A DNA stretch of 64,000 nucleotides from DATMNR01 sp963702765. GTDB taxonomy: Bacteria > Chloroflexota > Ktedonobacteria > Ktedonobacterales > Ktedonobacteraceae. A program made the position numbers and the translations under genes. Positions 1-9,995 of the stretch are shown here, one piece after another. Below the pieces are notes generated by a model. The model was not told the DNA's origin. It did no database searches and worked only from the letters and a program-made list of their open reading frames with translations. Within the stretch, counting starts at the first letter, position 1, and every line of letters starts with the position of its first letter. The stretch spans positions 12,088 to 76,087 of the forward strand of contig CAVPEB010000040.1 in assembly GCA_963702765.1 (NCBI GenBank), read 5' to 3'.

Positions 1-1
1 G

Positions 2-3000
2 AGCAGCGCACACCCAGCCACAGAGGTCACAACTGGGCTGGACCTGGTGAAATTGCAGTTAAGCGTGGCATGCGGAGAGCGCCTTGAAGGCGAACCAACT
101 CCTACTTTTGGACACGCGATTACTGCGCACCTCTATGCAGAGAGCCTGGGCAACGGCACTGTCTCTCCCACAGGCAGACTCGAGCTGTTCCATCTCGCAA
201 GTGGCCCTGGAATGCGTCTGGATACGGGCTATGAGTATCATGATCTGGTTCAGGCTGAGCTCGACCCTGTGCTTGCCACTCTGACAGCATGGGGACGAAG
301 CCGTCAGGAAGCCCTTGCCCGTTTGAGTCGGGCACTTACCGAGAGCGTAGTCATCATCAGCAAAGGGATGAGCAATAAGGCGTTTCTGCTCGATCTCCTA
401 AATCGATTAGAGGTTGGGGCCAGACAAGTTGATACACACCATCTTCCACATCTGACTCCCAATGAGGAAGATTTTCCCCGTAGGTATGCTTTCGTGGCAC
501 TATTGCAGTCAGCAGTCGAGATCTATGATGCTGAGTGGCACCAGGCTGAGTCCGAGTTTTTTTCGAGTGCAGCCCGTGGACGCCCCCACTTGCATCAGAG
601 TGTGGACTTCCCCACTCATCTCCGATATCGCGGGCTGGTCTATAAGCTCAAGGTCTCCCGCTTAGGTCCAGAGCTGTATCGGGTGAAAATGAGTAGACGA
701 AATATTGAGGTACATGTGGATCGGCTGGGAGCCTTTGAAAGGAGTCTTACCTGCTTTGGACGACGATACCGGGTCCTTTCGCTGGTAGATAGACCTCGAT
801 GCTTTGTTGAGGTCGAGGGTGTTCCTCATAATATTACACACGAGGAAGGGGGACTTGTGCGAAGCCCTACACCGGCGGTGGTAGTTTCCGTAACCGTCAT
901 TCCTGGCGATCATGTCAATGCAGGTGATCAACTCGCTCTCGTCGAGGCTATGAAGATGGAGATGGCTATTACAGCTCCGTTTCCGGGCACTGTAGTGCAG
1001 GTGTTCGCGACAAGCAATATTCAGGTTGATATGGGAGCGCCTCTTCTATATCTTGAGCCCTCAGAATGGGTCGATACAGCAACTGACATCGAACCCATCC
1101 AGTTCGGAGATGCCATACACACAGCCGAATCCGACAATGTTACGCTCCAGGCGCGTTTTCAGAGATTATTCGAAGCGCTACGCTATCAGATTCTTGGCTA
1201 TGACAGTGACCCTGGTGATTCCAGGCAGCTCCTGGGAGAACAGGAAGTTGTTTATCAACTAATCGGGGCCTCGGATAAGGCGTTACTGCATGCTGAGAAC
1301 GAGTTACTCTCGATCGTTGCCGACATCTGCTTGCTGTTCCGCCGTGAACTAGACCCGGCTGAGGTTCATGCCATGGGAGAGCAGGTGCATAGCTCTGAGC
1401 ATGACTTACTCGCCTATCTTCGCTCTCGTGATACCCGTGTTGAGCAGTTGCCGATGGAATTCGTTGCGAACCTGCAACGGGCTCTTGCTCACTACGGTCT
1501 GAAAAGTCTGGAACCTTCGCACTCGCTCAACGAGAGCCTCCTCCTCATGTATAGGTCTCATCAGCAGATGAATCAGCACCTTACCATGGTCATCGCCATC
1601 CTCCAGAGACGCCTGGAGCATGTTGGCGAGCTAGTCTCCTTTGCCACCGGAGAGATGCATCTCGTCCTTGATCGTCTCCTTATGGCAATGAGGGAACGCC
1701 ACCCAGCAGTATACGGCCTCGCGCGCGAGGTTCGCTTTCGTTACTTTGAGGAACCGCTCTTCGAGCAAGTCAGGAATAGGGTTTACGAAGAGATAGAGTC
1801 GCATCTTTCATACCTCGCTGCACATCCCGATAACCCGAATCGCGACAAGCTAACAAACCTCATGGTCTCCTGTTCCCAGCCCTTACAGAACCTGCTTACG
1901 CGTAGCTTCTCTAAATCAGGAGCGGAGGTAGGTCTCTTCATGCTTGAAGTGCTCACTCGCCGCTACTATCGTATTCATTCCCTGGAGGACTTCGAATCCA
2001 CAACGATAGACGGACACCCCCTGGTCAAAGCCGCTTACGATGACAAAGGCAGACGTGTCATCGTTGTAACCACCTTCGCTCTGTATGCCGATTTCGTTAC
2101 TGCAGCAGCGACTCTTTCCCACTTTGTGAGCCGCTTCTCTGCTGAGGACCAGATCGTTGCAGATTTCTATACATGGCGACCTGAGCCTCTGAAAGAAGAC
2201 GAGGCAACAGCGTGGGAGATTCGTGGCACAATCAATCAAATCAGCTTTCCGCAGGCTCTTCAGAGAATTGTCGTGGCAGTAAACGCTTCTGGCAAGGACC
2301 TCGGTATGGCAAGTACACAGCACTTTACCTATCGTACGACTGAGAATGGCTATCAGGAGGATCATCTCTACCGTAGGCTTCATCCCATGATGGGGGAGAG
2401 GCACCACATCTGGAGACTCTCGAACTTCCAGATCGAGCGGTTGCCTTCGGCGGAGGATGTTTACCTGTTTCATGGGATAGCACGTACCAATCCGAAGGAC
2501 GAGCGGCTTTTCGCGCTAGCCGAGGTACGTGATATGACACCTCTAAGGGACAATTCGGGCAAGATCATCCAGATTCCCCACCTCGAACGTATGCTGATGG
2601 AAGCCCTGGAGGGCATCCGCTTGTATCAGTCCCAACTGCCCACCCATAAGCGCTTGCCTTGGAATCGTGTGTTGCTCTATGTCTGGCCGCCACTTCATCT
2701 GTCAACAGAAGAGTTCCTGCAACTGATGCGCAAACTCTGGCCCGCAACTGAGGGACTTGGCCTGGAAAGAATCGTGGTTCATGCAAAGATACCAGCACCG
2801 AGAACCGGAGAACTGCGTAGTCGCATGCTACACATCTCCAACCCTGGTGGCCAGGAACTGGTGCTCAGAGAGAGTGAGCCGATTGAAACACCCATCGCCA
2901 CACTCAGCGAGTACCGGCAGAAGGTTGTTCAATTGCGTAAGCGTGGGCTGGTCTATCCATATGAAATCATAGAAATGCTGACTCCAGAGCCAGAAGGTAC

Positions 3001-4663
3001 AAGCACAAGGATACCTCCTGGCAATTTCACCGAATATGACCTGAACGAAGACAACCACTTGATACCTGTTGATCGGCCTTATGGCAAGAACAAGGCAGGC
3101 ATTGTAGTTGGTATCATACGCAACTACACCTCCAGGTATCCAGAGGGCATGACCCGCGTCATCCTTCTTGGCGACCCAAGCCATAGCATGGGCTCGGTTG
3201 CTGAACCCGAATGTCGACGGATCATTGAGGCACTCAACCTTGCTGAGCAACTCCATGTGCCACTCGAATGGTTTACCCTTTCAGCAGGTGCCAGGATCTC
3301 CATGGAGAGCGGCACAGAAAATATGGACTGGGTCGCCAGGGCGCTGCGTCGCATCATTGAGTTCACTCAGAAAGGATTCGAAATCAACGTAGTCGTCAAC
3401 GGTATTAATGTTGGTGCCCAGCCTTATTGGAATGCCGGGGCTACTATGCTCATGCACACCCACGGTATCCTTATTATGACACTCAATGGTGCGATGGTTT
3501 TGACTGGCAAGCAGTCCCTGGACTTCTCCGGGGGTGTCTCTGCCGAGGATAACTATGGTATCGGTGGATATGAACCTATTATGGGACCCAACGGTCAGGC
3601 ACAGTATTTCGCCTTCGACCTCAGCGCTGCATGTCACATATTGATGCGTTACTATGATCACACCTACGTGCTGCCAGGTGAACGTTTTCCACGCCGCGCC
3701 TCCACCACCGATCCTGCAACACGTGATGTGCGTGACTCTCCATATTTCAGTACACGACCCGAGGACAGCGATCTCACCTGCATAGGAGATCTGTTCTCAG
3801 ATGAGAAGAATGCTGCCCGCAAGCATCCGTTTGATATCCGAACCGTTATGTGGGCCATAATTGACGCCGATCATCAGCCGCTAGAACGCTGGCACGATAT
3901 GCATGCTGCTGAGACGGTCGTGGTATGGGACGCACATATTGGGGGTTTTCCAGTCGCCATGCTCGGCATCGAATCCCGGCCTCTTCCCCGACGCGGCTTT
4001 GTTCCCAGTGATGGACCCGATGAGTGGACGGCTGGGACAGTGTTTCCGCTCTCAGCCAAGAAAGCAGCGCGAACCATCAACTCGGCAAGTGGCAATCGCC
4101 CCCTGGTCGTGATCGCCAACCTTTCAGGCTTCGATGGCTCACCTGAGTCAATGCGTACCTTAGAACTTGAGTACGGGGCCGAGATTGGCCGAGCAATCAC
4201 CAACTTCAAGGGGCCGATCGTCTTTTGTGTGGTCTCTCGCTACCACGGTGGCTCTTTCGTCGTCTTCTCCAAGGCACTGAACAAAAACCTCGAGGTTGCT
4301 GCCGTGACAGGCTCATACGCATCGGTTATCGGCGGGATCCCTGCCGCTGCTGTCGTCTTCGCTCGCGAAGTCAATTCCCGCACAATATCCGATCCGCGCG
4401 TGAAGGAGGTGCAGGAGCAACTCGTACAGGCAGACGGTACCCAAAAAGCCGCTCTTCAAGTCAAGCTGAATGAGATCAGCGCAATGGTGCGGTCAGAAAA
4501 GGTGGGCGAAGTAGCCAGTGAGTTCGATCACATCCACAACGTGCAGCGAGCGCAGCGGGTGGGATCAATTGACCACGTGATTGAGCCAGCAGCCATTCGC
4601 CCCTATCTGATTGAAGCACTGGAACGGGGAATCGACCGGGAACTGCGGCGAATCACTGGATGA
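2..4663 (+). CDS. Fused biotin-dependent acyl-CoA (acetyl-CoA) carboxylase, 5' end outside window
   Basis: The reading frame is open to the left edge. The residues before the first in-window GTG (nt 47) read PATEVTTGLDLV, the hallmark end of a biotin carboxylase ATP-grasp domain, so the true start lies upstream and 47 is internal. Order: end of biotin carboxylase (to about nt 430), biotinyl-carrier domain with the AMKMEM lysine codon at nt 953, a long middle region resembling the central region of eukaryotic-type acetyl-CoA carboxylase (about nt 1100-3000, with EDVYLFHG and NPKDERLFALAEVRD), then the carboxyltransferase (SGTENMDW, GINVGAQPYWNA, MGPNGQAQYF). All three activities on one chain is the actinobacterial/eukaryotic arrangement, not the separate accABCD set. 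It should make malonyl-CoA (or carboxylate another short acyl-CoA) in the cytoplasm; the acyl substrate cannot be read from sequence. No frameshift in 4.6 kb. Confidence 0.9.
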   Translation, partial: SSAHPATEVTTGLDLVKLQLSVACGERLEGEPTPTFGHAITAHLYAESLGNGTVSPTGRLELFHLASGPGMRLDTGYEYHDLVQAELDPVLATLTAWGRSRQEALARLSRALTESVVIISKGMSNKAFLLDLLNRLEVGARQVDTHHLPHLTPNEEDFPRRYAFVALLQSAVEIYDAEWHQAESEFFSSAARGRPHLHQSVDFPTHLRYRGLVYKLKVSRLGPELYRVKMSRRNIEVHVDRLGAFERSLTCFGRRYRVLSLVDRPRCFVEVEGVPHNITHEEGGLVRSPTPAVVVSVTVIPGDHVNAGDQLALVEAMKMEMAITAPFPGTVVQVFATSNIQVDMGAPLLYLEPSEWVDTATDIEPIQFGDAIHTAESDNVTLQARFQRLFEALRYQILGYDSDPGDSRQLLGEQEVVYQLIGASDKALLHAENELLSIVADICLLFRRELDPAEVHAMGEQVHSSEHDLLAYLRSRDTRVEQLPMEFVANLQRALAHYGLKSLEPSHSLNESLLLMYRSHQQMNQHLTMVIAILQRRLEHVGELVSFATGEMHLVLDRLLMAMRERHPAVYGLAREVRFRYFEEPLFEQVRNRVYEEIESHLSYLAAHPDNPNRDKLTNLMVSCSQPLQNLLTRSFSKSGAEVGLFMLEVLTRRYYRIHSLEDFESTTIDGHPLVKAAYDDKGRRVIVVTTFALYADFVTAAATLSHFVSRFSAEDQIVADFYTWRPEPLKEDEATAWEIRGTINQISFPQALQRIVVAVNASGKDLGMASTQHFTYRTTENGYQEDHLYRRLHPMMGERHHIWRLSNFQIERLPSAEDVYLFHGIARTNPKDERLFALAEVRDMTPLRDNSGKIIQIPHLERMLMEALEGIRLYQSQLPTHKRLPWNRVLLYVWPPLHLSTEEFLQLMRKLWPATEGLGLERIVVHAKIPAPRTGELRSRMLHISNPGGQELVLRESEPIETPIATLSEYRQKVVQLRKRGLVYPYEIIEMLTPEPEGTSTRIPPGNFTEYDLNEDNHLIPVDRPYGKNKAGIVVGIIRNYTSRYPEGMTRVILLGDPSHSMGSVAEPECRRIIEALNLAEQLHVPLEWFTLSAGARISMESGTENMDWVARALRRIIEFTQKGFEINVVVNGINVGAQPYWNAGATMLMHTHGILIMTLNGAMVLTGKQSLDFSGGVSAEDNYGIGGYEPIMGPNGQAQYFAFDLSAACHILMRYYDHTYVLPGERFPRRASTTDPATRDVRDSPYFSTRPEDSDLTCIGDLFSDEKNAARKHPFDIRTVMWAIIDADHQPLERWHDMHAAETVVVWDAHIGGFPVAMLGIESRPLPRRGFVPSDGPDEWTAGTVFPLSAKKAARTINSASGNRPLVVIANLSGFDGSPESMRTLELEYGAEIGRAITNFKGPIVFCVVSRYHGGSFVVFSKALNKNLEVAAVTGSYASVIGGIPAAAVVFAREVNSRTISDPRVKEVQEQLVQADGTQKAALQVKLNEISAMVRSEKVGEVASEFDHIHNVQRAQRVGSIDHVIEPAAIRPYLIEALERGIDRELRRITG

Positions 4664-4713
4664 AAGTTCATGAGTGCGCTGATGTCACCTTCGGTTCCCC
4701 TCAAGCAAAATGC

Positions 4714-4929
4714 TTATGTGTCGGCTTCATATTTGAATGAAACCTCGAGTTTCACTCGATAGCTCAGAGGCTTCCCAGGCTCAATATGCACATCTTGCTC
4801 GACGACGCGAGCGACTCGTAAGTCACGTAAAGTCTTTGACGCTTGATTTAAGGCAACAGCCGTTGCTTTTTCCCACGACTCATCGCTTGTCCCCACCAGT
4901 TGAACAACACTGTACACTCGTTCTGTCAT
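4714..4929 (-). CDS. Dodecin family flavin-storage protein
   Basis: A 71-residue protein with the dodecin pattern: YSVVQLVGTS, SWEKATAVAL, ASKTLRDLRVARVVEQDVHI and a final beta strand (VKLEVSFKYE). Dodecins form hollow dodecamers that bind and buffer riboflavin/FMN or related flavins in the cytoplasm. The ATG has a clear AAGGAG ribosome-binding site about 8 nt upstream on the minus strand. Its length fits the family (65-75 aa). It converges on the carboxylase gene with 50 nt between the stops and appears monocistronic. Confidence 0.9.
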   Translation of the reverse strand: MTERVYSVVQLVGTSDESWEKATAVALNQASKTLRDLRVARVVEQDVHIEPGKPLSYRVKLEVSFKYEADT

Positions 4930-5036
4930 GGATGTTCTCCTTTTTATTGTCGTCTAATAACCAGTAGCCAATTAAACTGCTGAAACGAATAGATGCTAAT
5001 CTACGCTTACCCGATAATAAGCAAATCATCGAATTC

Positions 5037-7027
5037 TCAAAGCATAGGCAAACTCATGAAGAAAGTAGAGCCCTTCCCCTCTGCTGATTCAAACCACAGG
5101 CGCCCTCCATGACGCTCGACGAGTTCGCGACTGAGATAAAGCCCCAATCCAGTTCCTGTAATCTCACTGGCACGCGCATTCTCCGCTCGAACGAAGCGCC
5201 CAAAAATACGTGCCTGTTGCCCAACGGGAATGCCAATACCTCGATCTCGAATAGAGAGAAGCGCTTCGCGTGGCTCGATCTTTTCACGAAGTGACAGCTC
5301 GATTGGTCCCCCTTGTGGGCTATACTTGATGGCATTGCTTAATAAGTTGGTGAGCACTTGCTCAACACGTGTACGGTCGACCTCCATCATAAGCGAGGTA
5401 TGCTCTGTGTCGAGAGAGAATACGTGCTGCTTCGTCGTCATTTGCCGTTGTGTCATCATGCGTTGCGTGAGGGCCACCAAATCGGTGAGTTCGCGGGATA
5501 AGACCAGTCGTCCCGCCTGCAAACGCGTCACATCAAGCAGATCCTCTGTGAGTTTATCCAGGCGTGAGGTAGCTTCATCAATCTCATCGAGAGCTTCACT
5601 TTGCCAGGTAGCAAGTTCTGGACCTTTGCCACGTGCAGTTTGGTAAACCAGCATTTCGGCATAGCCCTTGAGCACTGCAAGAGGATTGCGTAATTCATGT
5701 GCAGCCACTCCGATAAACTCGTCCTTGAGATATTCTGCCTCTTTGAGAGCGCTTACATCCTGATGCACAACCAGCGCAACAGACTCATGAGGGGCATACT
5801 GTGTAGTTGGTTCCACTTCCTCCCTGGCCAGGTTCTCCCATTGGGACGAGTCGAGTACGACTGCATTGACCAGCACAGGCAAACTCGATCCATTAGGACG
5901 ACGGATCGTCTCCTGGTGATGCAAAACCGTTTCACCCTCCTGTACTGCGCGTAGGGTGGCAAAATACTCGTACGTCAGCGGTTGTCCCTGGGCATCGAAG
6001 ATCTCAATACCATTGGTGGCAAGAAACACCAACATCGGTTGATCGACGTGCCATATTGCTCCCCACAAGCTGGCAGCGGCACGATTAGCAAGCAGTAAAC
6101 GCGCATCCGGGCCATAGACCAGGTAGATGCTACTGGGCAGCGCATCTATGATCTGCTGGAGGAAATCCAGTCGAGCAATGGCCTGAGCATGCACGACTTG
6201 CATAGCTTGCTCCAGGTGGCGTCGTTCGGTGATATCCCGGTTGATCTCCAAAATAGCGGTGCGGTGCCCCTGCACATCGCAGACCAGCATCTGACGGCTT
6301 TCAACGATCACGACACGACCATCGCGGCGGGTATGCGTCAGTTCCCCTTCCCAGCGTCCATGCTCTTCAAGATGTGCCTCGACCTCAGCACGGCTGACGG
6401 GAAAGTGGGTCCTGAGCAGGCTATGGGTAATATGACCAAGTGCCTCCTGGGATGGCCAGCCGTAGAGTTCCTCTGCACCTTTATTCCAGAATATCACCCG
6501 ACTCACCGAGTCACGGATGAGAATAGCATCGTGTGCCAGTTCAATCAAATCTGCCTGCAAGCGAATTTGCTCTTGCTTGTTGCATGCGCTCGCGTTCAGC
6601 GCGGTGCTGCTCGCTCATATCACGAATAGCTCCAATGGCCACTAGTTCATCATCAAGCAACACAGGACGCAAACTGATATCCACCGGAATCTCGGTGCCA
6701 TTTTTGTGTCGTCCAAACAGTTGTAGTCCTGCACCCATTGCGCGGGTGCGTGGTACAGCGAAATAATGTTTCCGGTGAGTGGTATGAACCTCATGTAGAC
6801 GTTCTGGCAAGAGCATTTCAAGCCGCTGACCTTGTAACTCCTCTAGGACTATAGCCGAATAGTGTAGCCGCCTGTTCATTGACCATCACAATGCTTCCCA
6901 CTTGATCGACAACAACCAGTGCATCAGGCGAAATTCCCATCTGCTGGATCAACTCTTTCGAAGTGACGTGCAGAGGCGAAGATGAAGGAGGAAGGGTCGT
7001 AGCATCAAATTGTTGTGAGTCAGCCAT
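5037..7027 (-). pseudogene. Triple-PAS sensor histidine kinase, broken by two +1 frameshifts
   Basis: Three minus-strand frames join into one protein of about 660 residues. Frame 1 starts at 7027 (MADSQQ, after GGAGG; an upstream ATG at 7042 has poorer spacing) and runs to FGYSP. One extra base at 6844 then shifts out EELQGQRLEM, which continues to MQQAR. A second extra base at about 6573 shifts out EQIRLQADLIELAHDAI, which runs to the stop at 5037. Domains: PAS (about 30-140), PAS (165-280), PAS (290-400), HisKA with phospho-acceptor H in AAHELRNP, HATPase with LLSNAIKYS and GTGLGLYLS. No membrane segment is seen, so it is a cytosolic sensor. Without repair only the 507-residue C-terminal piece (5037-6560, TTG start) could be made; it keeps two PAS domains and the kinase. 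True pseudogene or sequencing indels cannot be told apart here. Confidence 0.8.
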
Positions 7028-7042
7028 CAATGCGTCCTCCAT

Positions 7043-7557
7043 TCTAGCATTGCTGACAACACTCTAAGCATAATCAATCTCATAGGAGAGAGTGTATACA
7101 GTGCTTTCGGCTACCAGAGCCAACAAATAAAGATGAGGTTTCAAGAAGCTCCGATAAGATGAGCAGTTGGAAGTTCTCTACAAAAATAAACAACATTGAT
7201 AGGATGAAAGGATTGTATGAGAAACCGGGGAAAGGCAGTCTAGCTTTTTGTGAAAAGGGATTATTCGTACCTCTTCCCGGATATTTGTAAACCTTATGAA
7301 TACGCCACCTGCTGACTGAACATCACAAAACTAATCAGAAAGATCCCCAAACGAAGTTCGTGATATATAATAGCAATCTTAGAATACCACTCAGAAACCA
7401 GATAAGCAAGAAATATAATCCTTCATACTCAACAATATTGAGACTACATTGTGATACCCACAACTTCCATTGTTAACGTCTATCACTTACAATCATACTA
7501 ATGTTTCCCTAACTATATTCCGCATTGGGAAAGTGTACAATAGACGAGGATGAATTC
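7043..7557. other. Intergenic, 515 bp, no recognised feature
   Basis: AT-rich gap between the histidine kinase start (minus) and the receiver gene (plus). It must carry the promoters of both divergent genes, but no clear -35/-10 pair, repeat or RNA was identified. Confidence 0.5.
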
Positions 7558-7947
7558 ATGCCCCAAAGTATAGACAAAACAGCTAACTCATCGATCATGG
7601 TTGTTGCAAGTGACCCGAAATTTCTCAAATATTTAGAAATGGCACTGAAGCTTGAGTTTGAGCATGAAATTCTTTCTCTCACAAAAGGGAAAAGAGCACT
7701 TGAATTGTCCATGCATGTCAAGCCTGACCTCTTCATCATTGACTATCACCTTCTTGATCAGAGCGCACTTGAACTTTCCTCTCGGCTACACACCATCAAT
7801 GCGCTTGAAAGCATTCCCACTATAGTTCTTAATTCACCTGTTACATCCTGGAGCAAGCCTCAGCCATACAACCTCACCTTCCTCGCCCAGCAGTTCGCAT
7901 TGGAAGATCTTTATTCCGCTGTCAGCAAAAACCTTGGTCTATACTGA
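7558..7947 (+). CDS. Receiver-domain-like single-domain response regulator
   Basis: A protein of 129 residues from ATG 7558, chosen because GACGAGGA lies 10 nt upstream; an in-frame TTG at 7525 would add 11 residues that read like the ribosome-binding region. The fold pattern matches a CheY-like receiver: SSIMVVASDPKFLKYLEMALK (beta1/alpha1), a central PDLFIIDYHL with the likely phospho-acceptor Asp, and IPTIVLNSP for beta4. There is no output domain. The acidic pair at the end of beta1 is reduced to one Asp and the beta5 Lys is not obvious, so phosphorylation is uncertain. It diverges from the PAS histidine kinase upstream, a plausible partner. Confidence 0.6.
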   Translation: MPQSIDKTANSSIMVVASDPKFLKYLEMALKLEFEHEILSLTKGKRALELSMHVKPDLFIIDYHLLDQSALELSSRLHTINALESIPTIVLNSPVTSWSKPQPYNLTFLAQQFALEDLYSAVSKNLGLY

Positions 7948-7970
7948 TGGTTAGCATGCTAGCGGGGATC

Positions 7971-8043
7971 CAAGGGGCCTTGCAGGCCCCTTGGCGGGGT
8001 GTGGGGTGTCCCCACTTCTCCTTCTCACCCCGCCGAAGGCGGC
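7971..8043 (+). repeat. Three-hairpin dispersed repeat, copy A
   Basis: Starts 24 nt after the receiver gene stop. Hairpin 1 is CAAGGGGCC/GGCCCCTTG, hairpin 2 is GTGGGG-TG-TCCCCAC, hairpin 3 is GCCG-AA-GGCGGC. The same three-part plan recurs at 53648-53876, 55481-55653, 58384-58493 and 58603-58660, with paired base changes that keep the stems. It is immediately downstream of a same-strand gene and may act as 3' UTR or terminator. Confidence 0.7.
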
Positions 8044-8400
8044 ACAAGTTAAAAACATAATTCTTGATGATCATTATTGTGACCCAAATGTGATACTCTT
8101 TCCCTTTTTGAGAGCAAGATGTGAGAAAAAGCAACTATTCTTCTAATAGACCTCAGGTGGTAATCTATAGTATAAGAAAACCAGCGAGGTCGATAGTGTA
8201 ACGTGTTGTCGCTGATCGTCGCTTAATTCCTTACTAACAGCTTTTCAGGTTTTCATTGGAAACTTGAAAAGAGGAAGAAAGCAGACTACACAGCATTCAA
8301 CACAACTCCAGGCATATCACAAGGTTGTGAATGTGCCGGGCCGGAGAAGAAAGAGGGCGCGTGATGTGCCCTCTTTCTCAAGACAGAAAGGTGCAAACAC
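8044..8400. other. Intergenic, leader of phasin-like gene, with hairpin at 8348-8378
   Basis: A 357-bp gap. Close to the next gene is an 11-bp perfect hairpin (AGAAAGAGGGC / GCCCTCTTTCT, 9-nt loop) with no T-run, ending only 6 nt before the ribosome-binding site, so it is more likely a 5' UTR structure than a terminator. A second imperfect stem (CTTTTCAGGTTT / AAACTTGAAAAG) lies near 8240-8272. Confidence 0.5.
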
Positions 8401-8835
8401 GTGACAGACAAAAAGAGCAAAGAAACACACGAAACCCCCATGGAAGCTTTTAATGAAGCCAGCCAGGCACTGGCAGAGAGTCTTTCTGCCACTCAGGAAC
8501 GCAATCTCAAGTATGCCCAAAGCGTTTTCGAGAATACTATGGCGTTGCTCAGAGACCACGCAGAGAGTGCGCGTTCTACACTAAAGCAGTGGGAACAACA
8601 AGCACAGAAACAGCACGTAGATCCCAAAGTTGCCGAGAGTTACATGAGCATCTTCCAGGCACCTCTGACCGCTTATCAGAAGACACTTGAAGTAGTAGAG
8701 ACCGCTTCACACGATAGCATTGAAAGCTTCAAAAAGGCAGCCGAGAGCTTCGAAAAGGCCTTGCAACAGGGACGAGAGCAATTGGAGGAAACCGCCCGCA
8801 AAGCGCAGCGTACCTTCACAGAATCCGAGAAATAA
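8401..8835 (+). CDS. Phasin-like coiled-coil protein
   Basis: A 144-residue, almost wholly helical, Glu/Lys/Ala-rich protein with no Cys and no membrane segment. GTG start with GAAAGG 10 nt upstream. The heptad-like pattern (SIESFKKAAESFEKALQQGR, QLEETARKAQRTF) and length resemble phasins, which coat polyhydroxyalkanoate granules. No polyhydroxyalkanoate synthase lies in the window, so this is a structural resemblance rather than an assigned function; another apolipoprotein-like or stress coiled-coil protein is possible. Confidence 0.55.
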   Translation: MTDKKSKETHETPMEAFNEASQALAESLSATQERNLKYAQSVFENTMALLRDHAESARSTLKQWEQQAQKQHVDPKVAESYMSIFQAPLTAYQKTLEVVETASHDSIESFKKAAESFEKALQQGREQLEETARKAQRTFTESEK

Positions 8836-8929
8836 TCAAGCATCAAACCTGATACATCATCAATAATGGCATGAAATGAATGAACCAATGTCTCTGCCTG
8901 GGCTGAACATGATGATTTACACCTGATTC

Positions 8930-9000
8930 ACGACCCTGTTGGGACCGATTGTGCTGATCAATACACGATTCTCGACCCGATTGGGATCGATTGTGCTGAT
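8930..9000 (+). repeat. Two direct copies of a ~28-bp repeat
   Basis: CGACCCTGTTGGGACCGATT and CGACCCGATTGGGATCGATT, each followed by GTGCTGAT, at 8930-8959 and 8973-9000. They share the CCGATT core with the GGGGCCGATTTATCG repeats nearby and may be decayed relatives. Confidence 0.6.
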
Positions 9001-9008
9001 TTGCAACA

Positions 9009-9050
9009 TAACCCGGACACCCGTAGGGGCCGATTTATCGGCCCTCGCTG
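9009..9050 (+). repeat. GGGGCCGATTTATCG dispersed palindromic repeat, copy 1
   Basis: ACACCCGTAGGGGCC followed by GATTTATCGGCCC, giving a GGGCCGAT/ATCGGCCC stem. Related copies are at 9408-9436, 33990-34050 and 42795-42882. Confidence 0.7.
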
Positions 9051-9103
9051 GCTTATTTGAAAACTCACTTCATGTGTGAACCATCAGTATCGCACCTTCA
9101 TTG

Positions 9104-9129
9104 TCATCCTGAGCGCCAGCGAAGGATCT
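9104..9129 (+). repeat. TCATCCTGAGC...GAAGGATCT dispersed repeat, copy 1
   Basis: A 26-bp element beginning TCATCCTGAG and ending GCGAAGGATCT, repeated at 11453-11478 and 47074-47099 and, as a long inverted pair, at 41099-41168. Confidence 0.75.
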
Positions 9130-9685
9130 CGCACGGTGGACAGACCAGATGTTTGGCTACCACTACCACCTTCATTGTCATCTTGTCACATTGCCCCTTC
9201 AACACCCGATAGTTAGTCGAGATGTTTTGCCGCACCGAGCATAACAAGTGTGTGCTCTCCAATCCAGCCGCGTCTGCCAGATCCGCCAAATCCAATAACT
9301 GATGTTGAAACCTGATTACAAATCCTTTGTAGGACTTCTGAACGAATACGTTGCAATCAATGATGTAGCACGCACCACCGATAATGGCTTTTAACACAAC
9401 AACGCAGGCTCCAGTAGGAGCCGATTTATCGTGCATCACCGTAGAATTATTGCCTTCGTGGATTTCATGATATCCCTCTATTTGTTAAACTTCATTATCG
9501 ATACCATTTCGTGATGTAGTAGTTGCACATATTGATAGTTCTGTGACGTTCATATGCTTTACTTGTACATGGGAAAAAGCGATCAAAGCGGAGACCGTTA
9601 CTAGACATGGACAGTTTTCGATCAGCCTCGACCCACTTTCTTGTTGCGAAAGCGGCAATCAATGACAAGCAGGGAGGTGTTAGCT
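9130..9685. other. Intergenic, repeats only
   Basis: Part of an 850-bp stretch after the phasin-like gene. It holds a shortened GGAGCCGATTTATCG repeat at 9408-9436 and no convincing gene. A 111-codon minus-strand frame at 9104-9439 is built partly from repeat sequence and was not accepted. Confidence 0.5.
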
Positions 9686-9814
9686 ATGCGTAATATATCT
9701 TATGGAGAAACCCATTCTAGCGCAGTCAGACACGCCTCCATACCGCTCTCATTTATTGAGACAATGCTCATTGAGAGCAGGATGAAGACGGGAACGTCCA
9801 GACTGAGAGTATGA
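9686..9814 (+). CDS. Possible 42-residue small protein
   Basis: ATG start with a strong ribosome-binding site (AGGGAGGTG, 6 nt spacing). The product begins MRNISYGETHSSAVRHASIP and ends SRLRV; basic, no membrane helix, no family recognised. It precedes another tiny frame at 9877 and a terminator at 9996, which together look like a short transcription unit. No coding-statistic support, so translation is only suggested by the ribosome-binding site. Confidence 0.35.
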   Translation: MRNISYGETHSSAVRHASIPLSFIETMLIESRMKTGTSRLRV

Positions 9815-9876
9815 TTTGGACCTGAAGGGTTCACGAGGTAGCTCTGCACGAGGCCAGTCACAGAGAAGGACAGCTC

Positions 9877-9978
9877 ATGATTGGCAGCAAAGAGACACAG
9901 CTCAAGCAGGTTTCGGAGGAAGTGACTCGTAAAGCGCAGGAGAAGTTAAGCGGTAATCGTAGCAATTGTAAACGGTAG
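9877..9978 (+). CDS. Possible 33-residue helical peptide
   Basis: ATG preceded by GAGAAGGA at good spacing. The peptide begins MIGSKETQLKQVSEEVTRKA and is a highly charged amphipathic-looking helix ending CKR. The stop is 17 nt before the terminator hairpin, the expected place for the last gene of a unit. It could instead be an untranslated part of a small RNA. Confidence 0.35.
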   Translation: MIGSKETQLKQVSEEVTRKAQEKLSGNRSNCKR

Positions 9979-9995
9979 TCCCCAGTGATCATACA

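Noticed and set aside
1916..2540. 185- and 71-codon minus-strand frames inside the carboxylase
   Set aside because: They are antisense to a conserved domain, with no ribosome-binding site and no similarity.
9104..9439. 111-codon minus-strand frame in the repeat-rich gap
   Set aside because: Both ends are made of dispersed repeat sequence, no ribosome-binding site, and no family resemblance.
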